This document shows positions 6,336-7,807 of a stretch of 7,807 bases of DNA, in pieces. Each line of letters starts with the position of its first letter. The first letter of the stretch is position 1. Location: assembly GCA_026225435.1 (NCBI GenBank), contig JAMFST010000797.1, forward strand, positions 1 to 7,807, in the 5' to 3' direction. Under the pieces are notes generated by a model, which saw only the letters and a program-made list of their open reading frames with translations, was not told the origin of the DNA and searched no databases. The stretch is from Labilithrix luteola (lineage in GTDB: Bacteria; Myxococcota_A; Polyangia; Polyangiales; Polyangiaceae). A program made the translations under genes and the position numbers.

Positions 6336-6373
6336 GCGGTCACAAAATCGTCCTCCCAGGTCTCCAACCATCC

Positions 6374-7231
6374 ATGAGACCAAGCACGACGAAGCTTTCG
6401 GGAGCGGAGCTGACCGCGCGGGCCCAGGCGGCCAGCAGCGGAGATCGGGAGGCGGCAGGCGAGATCCTCGAGGCGGTGGCCGACGATGTGTATGAGCTCG
6501 CCCTGCGGATGCTCGGCCACCCGGCCGACGCCGAGGACGCGGCGCAGGAGATCCTGGTCATCGTCCTGACCCACCTCGGCTCGTTCCGCGGGGAGAGCGC
6601 GCTGTCGACCTGGGTGTGGCGGATCGCGGTGAACCACCTGTCGCGCGTGCGGAGAGGGCGACGCGAGACGGTGACCTTCGAGATCCTCGGCGAGCGGCTG
6701 CAGACCGGTCTGCGCCACGAGCCGTCGGGGCGACCGGATCCCGAGGCGGCCGCGCTGATCAACGAGCTCCGCCAGCGTTGCACCGAGGCGATGGTGCTGA
6801 GCCTCGACCGCGAGCTCCGCGTCGCCCACGTGCTCGGCGATCTGTTCGGGCTGCCGGGGTCCCTGTGCGCCGAGATCCTCGAGATCGACGCGGCAACGTT
6901 TCGCAAGCGGCTGTCCCGCGCGCGGCAGCAGCTGCAGCGCTTCGTCGGCGGCTGGTGCGGGCTGGTCGACGACGCGAACCCGTGCCGCTGCGCGGGGCAG
7001 GTCGAAGGGGCCATCGGCCGCGGGCTCCTCGCTGCCGACGATCTGTACTTCACCGGCAGTCCACGGCGCGCACTGCCCGTCTGGGTGGAGCGCGCGGCCG
7101 AGGAGGTGGGCGAGCTCGTCCAGCTCGCCGAGGTGCTCCGGGGATCGGCCGGCTTCGCGGCTCCCGGGAGCCTGGTGTCCAGCGTTCGCGCGCTCCTCGG
7201 CTCGCAGCGCCTGGAGGTCCTGCGCCCATGA
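6374..7231 (+). CDS. ECF-type RNA polymerase sigma factor with cysteine-bearing C-terminal extension
   Basis: 285 aa, about 90 longer than a typical ECF sigma factor. Region 2 spans ~residues 26-97, with DAEDAAQEILVIVL (52-65, core binding) and FRGESALSTWVWRIAVNHL (71-89, -10 recognition). Region 4 spans ~133-190, with a helix-turn-helix ending TFRKRLSRARQQL (175-187). The tail starts with WCGLVDDANPCRC (194-206), a CX8CXC cluster at C195, C204 and C206, followed by an Arg/Glu/Leu-rich helical stretch to the end. Two more cysteines (C136, C165) lie in region 4. No anti-sigma gene is adjacent, so the tail may provide built-in control; metal or redox sensing is a guess. It starts 38 nt after the VWA gene with no strong ribosome site (AGG at 6358-6360 is distant). 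Its end overlaps the oxidoreductase start as ATGA. Confidence 0.9.
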   Translation: MRPSTTKLSGAELTARAQAASSGDREAAGEILEAVADDVYELALRMLGHPADAEDAAQEILVIVLTHLGSFRGESALSTWVWRIAVNHLSRVRRGRRETVTFEILGERLQTGLRHEPSGRPDPEAAALINELRQRCTEAMVLSLDRELRVAHVLGDLFGLPGSLCAEILEIDAATFRKRLSRARQQLQRFVGGWCGLVDDANPCRCAGQVEGAIGRGLLAADDLYFTGSPRRALPVWVERAAEEVGELVQLAEVLRGSAGFAAPGSLVSSVRALLGSQRLEVLRP

Positions 7232-7807
7232 GAGCCATCGTCATCACCGAGTACGGGCCGCCGGAGGTGCTGCGCGAGGAGGAACGGCCGCGTCCGACCG
7301 CTACCCCGGGGACGGTCGTGGTTCGCGTGCGCGCCTTCGGGTTGAACCACGCCGAGGCGTACTTTCGTAGCGGCGCCTGGGGCGACGTCGCCAGCGTTAG
7401 CGGGATCGAGTGCGTGGGTGAGATCGACGATCCCGAAGACTCGGAGCTACGCGCCGGCCAGCGCGTCCTCGCGCTGATGGGAGGCATGGGCCGGAGCATC
7501 GACGGGAGCTACGCCGAGTACGTCCGCGTGCCGGTCGCCAACGTGGTCCCGTTCGCGTCGAGCGCGCCCTGGGAGCTGCTCGCGGCGCTCCCCGAGTCGT
7601 ACGCCACCGCCTGGACATTCCTCCATCACAACCTGGAGGTGCGCCCCCGGCAGCAGATCGTCGTGCGCGGCGCCGCCTCGGCGCTCGGTCAGGCGATGGT
7701 GAACATCGCCGGCGACCTCGGCGTGCGGGTGATCGCCACGACCCGCTCGGCGGACAAGCTGCCGCTGCTCGAGTCGCTCGGCGCCACTGCGCTGCTCGAC
7801 GAGGGGA
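7228..7807 (+). CDS. Zinc-independent MDR oxidoreductase, quinone oxidoreductase-like (partial, 3' end missing)
   Basis: The first 193 residues of a medium-chain dehydrogenase/reductase protein, normally ~320 aa; the rest runs off the right edge. It starts MRAIVITEYGPPEVL, the usual opening of quinone-reductase-like members. The GroES-like catalytic domain spans ~25-110 (GLNHAEAYFRSG at 38-49, GIECVG at 59-64). The Rossmann domain begins at ~140 with VVRGAASALGQAMVNIA (145-161), the nucleotide-binding turn, and TTRSADK (171-177) suits the 2'-phosphate of NADPH. No structural-zinc cysteine cluster is seen in the visible part, and the catalytic-zinc ligands of alcohol dehydrogenases are absent. 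Expected activity is NADPH-dependent reduction of a quinone or enone; the substrate is unknown. ATG 7228 overlaps the sigma-factor stop (ATGA), so the two are translationally coupled. Confidence 0.9.
   Translation, partial: MRAIVITEYGPPEVLREEERPRPTATPGTVVVRVRAFGLNHAEAYFRSGAWGDVASVSGIECVGEIDDPEDSELRAGQRVLALMGGMGRSIDGSYAEYVRVPVANVVPFASSAPWELLAALPESYATAWTFLHHNLEVRPRQQIVVRGAASALGQAMVNIAGDLGVRVIATTRSADKLPLLESLGATALLDEG

Overview
The window is high-GC bacterial DNA. It begins in the last ~54 nt of a 5S rRNA gene and its intrinsic terminator, so it lies immediately downstream of an rRNA operon. The base composition, a sigma-54 type promoter, a long Ala/Pro-rich envelope protein carrying a glycosyltransferase domain, and an ECF sigma factor with a cysteine-bearing tail together suggest a deltaproteobacterial or myxobacterial (Myxococcota) genome. 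That assignment is inference from style, not from a diagnostic marker.

Layout, left to right. (1) 1-117: 3' end of 5S rRNA and a strong Rho-independent terminator. (2) ~243-2735 (+): a membrane-anchored protein of about 830 aa with an AsmA/DUF748-like N-terminal region and a C-terminal monofunctional peptidoglycan glycosyltransferase (GT51) domain. (3) 2742-3344 (-), convergent with it: tRNA-Arg(ACG) followed after only 4 nt by tadA, the A-to-I deaminase whose known bacterial substrate is this tRNA. A good sigma-70-type promoter precedes the tRNA, so enzyme and substrate appear to share one transcript. (4) 3345-3948: about 600 nt with no convincing gene but rich in regulatory structure. It holds the tRNA-tadA promoter, nested and mutually exclusive inverted repeats, a sigma-54 -24/-12 promoter pointing right, a pyrimidine-rich tract and a large hairpin. 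(5) 3949-6335 (+): an exported PDZ-thioredoxin (TlpA-like) protein translationally coupled (GTGA overlap) to a CoxE-type von Willebrand A protein. (6) 6374-7807 (+): an ECF-type sigma factor with a CX8CXC C-terminal extension, coupled (ATGA overlap) to a zinc-independent MDR (quinone oxidoreductase-like) enzyme that runs off the right edge.

The two most interesting items are the tRNA-Arg(ACG)-tadA unit, where the mature tRNA end nearly abuts the start codon, and the 3425-3917 intergenic region with its sigma-54 promoter, upstream dyads and structured long leader. The AsmA-like/GT51 fusion and the Cys-tailed ECF sigma factor without a visible anti-sigma gene also deserve attention. No CRISPR array, insertion sequence or phage gene was seen.
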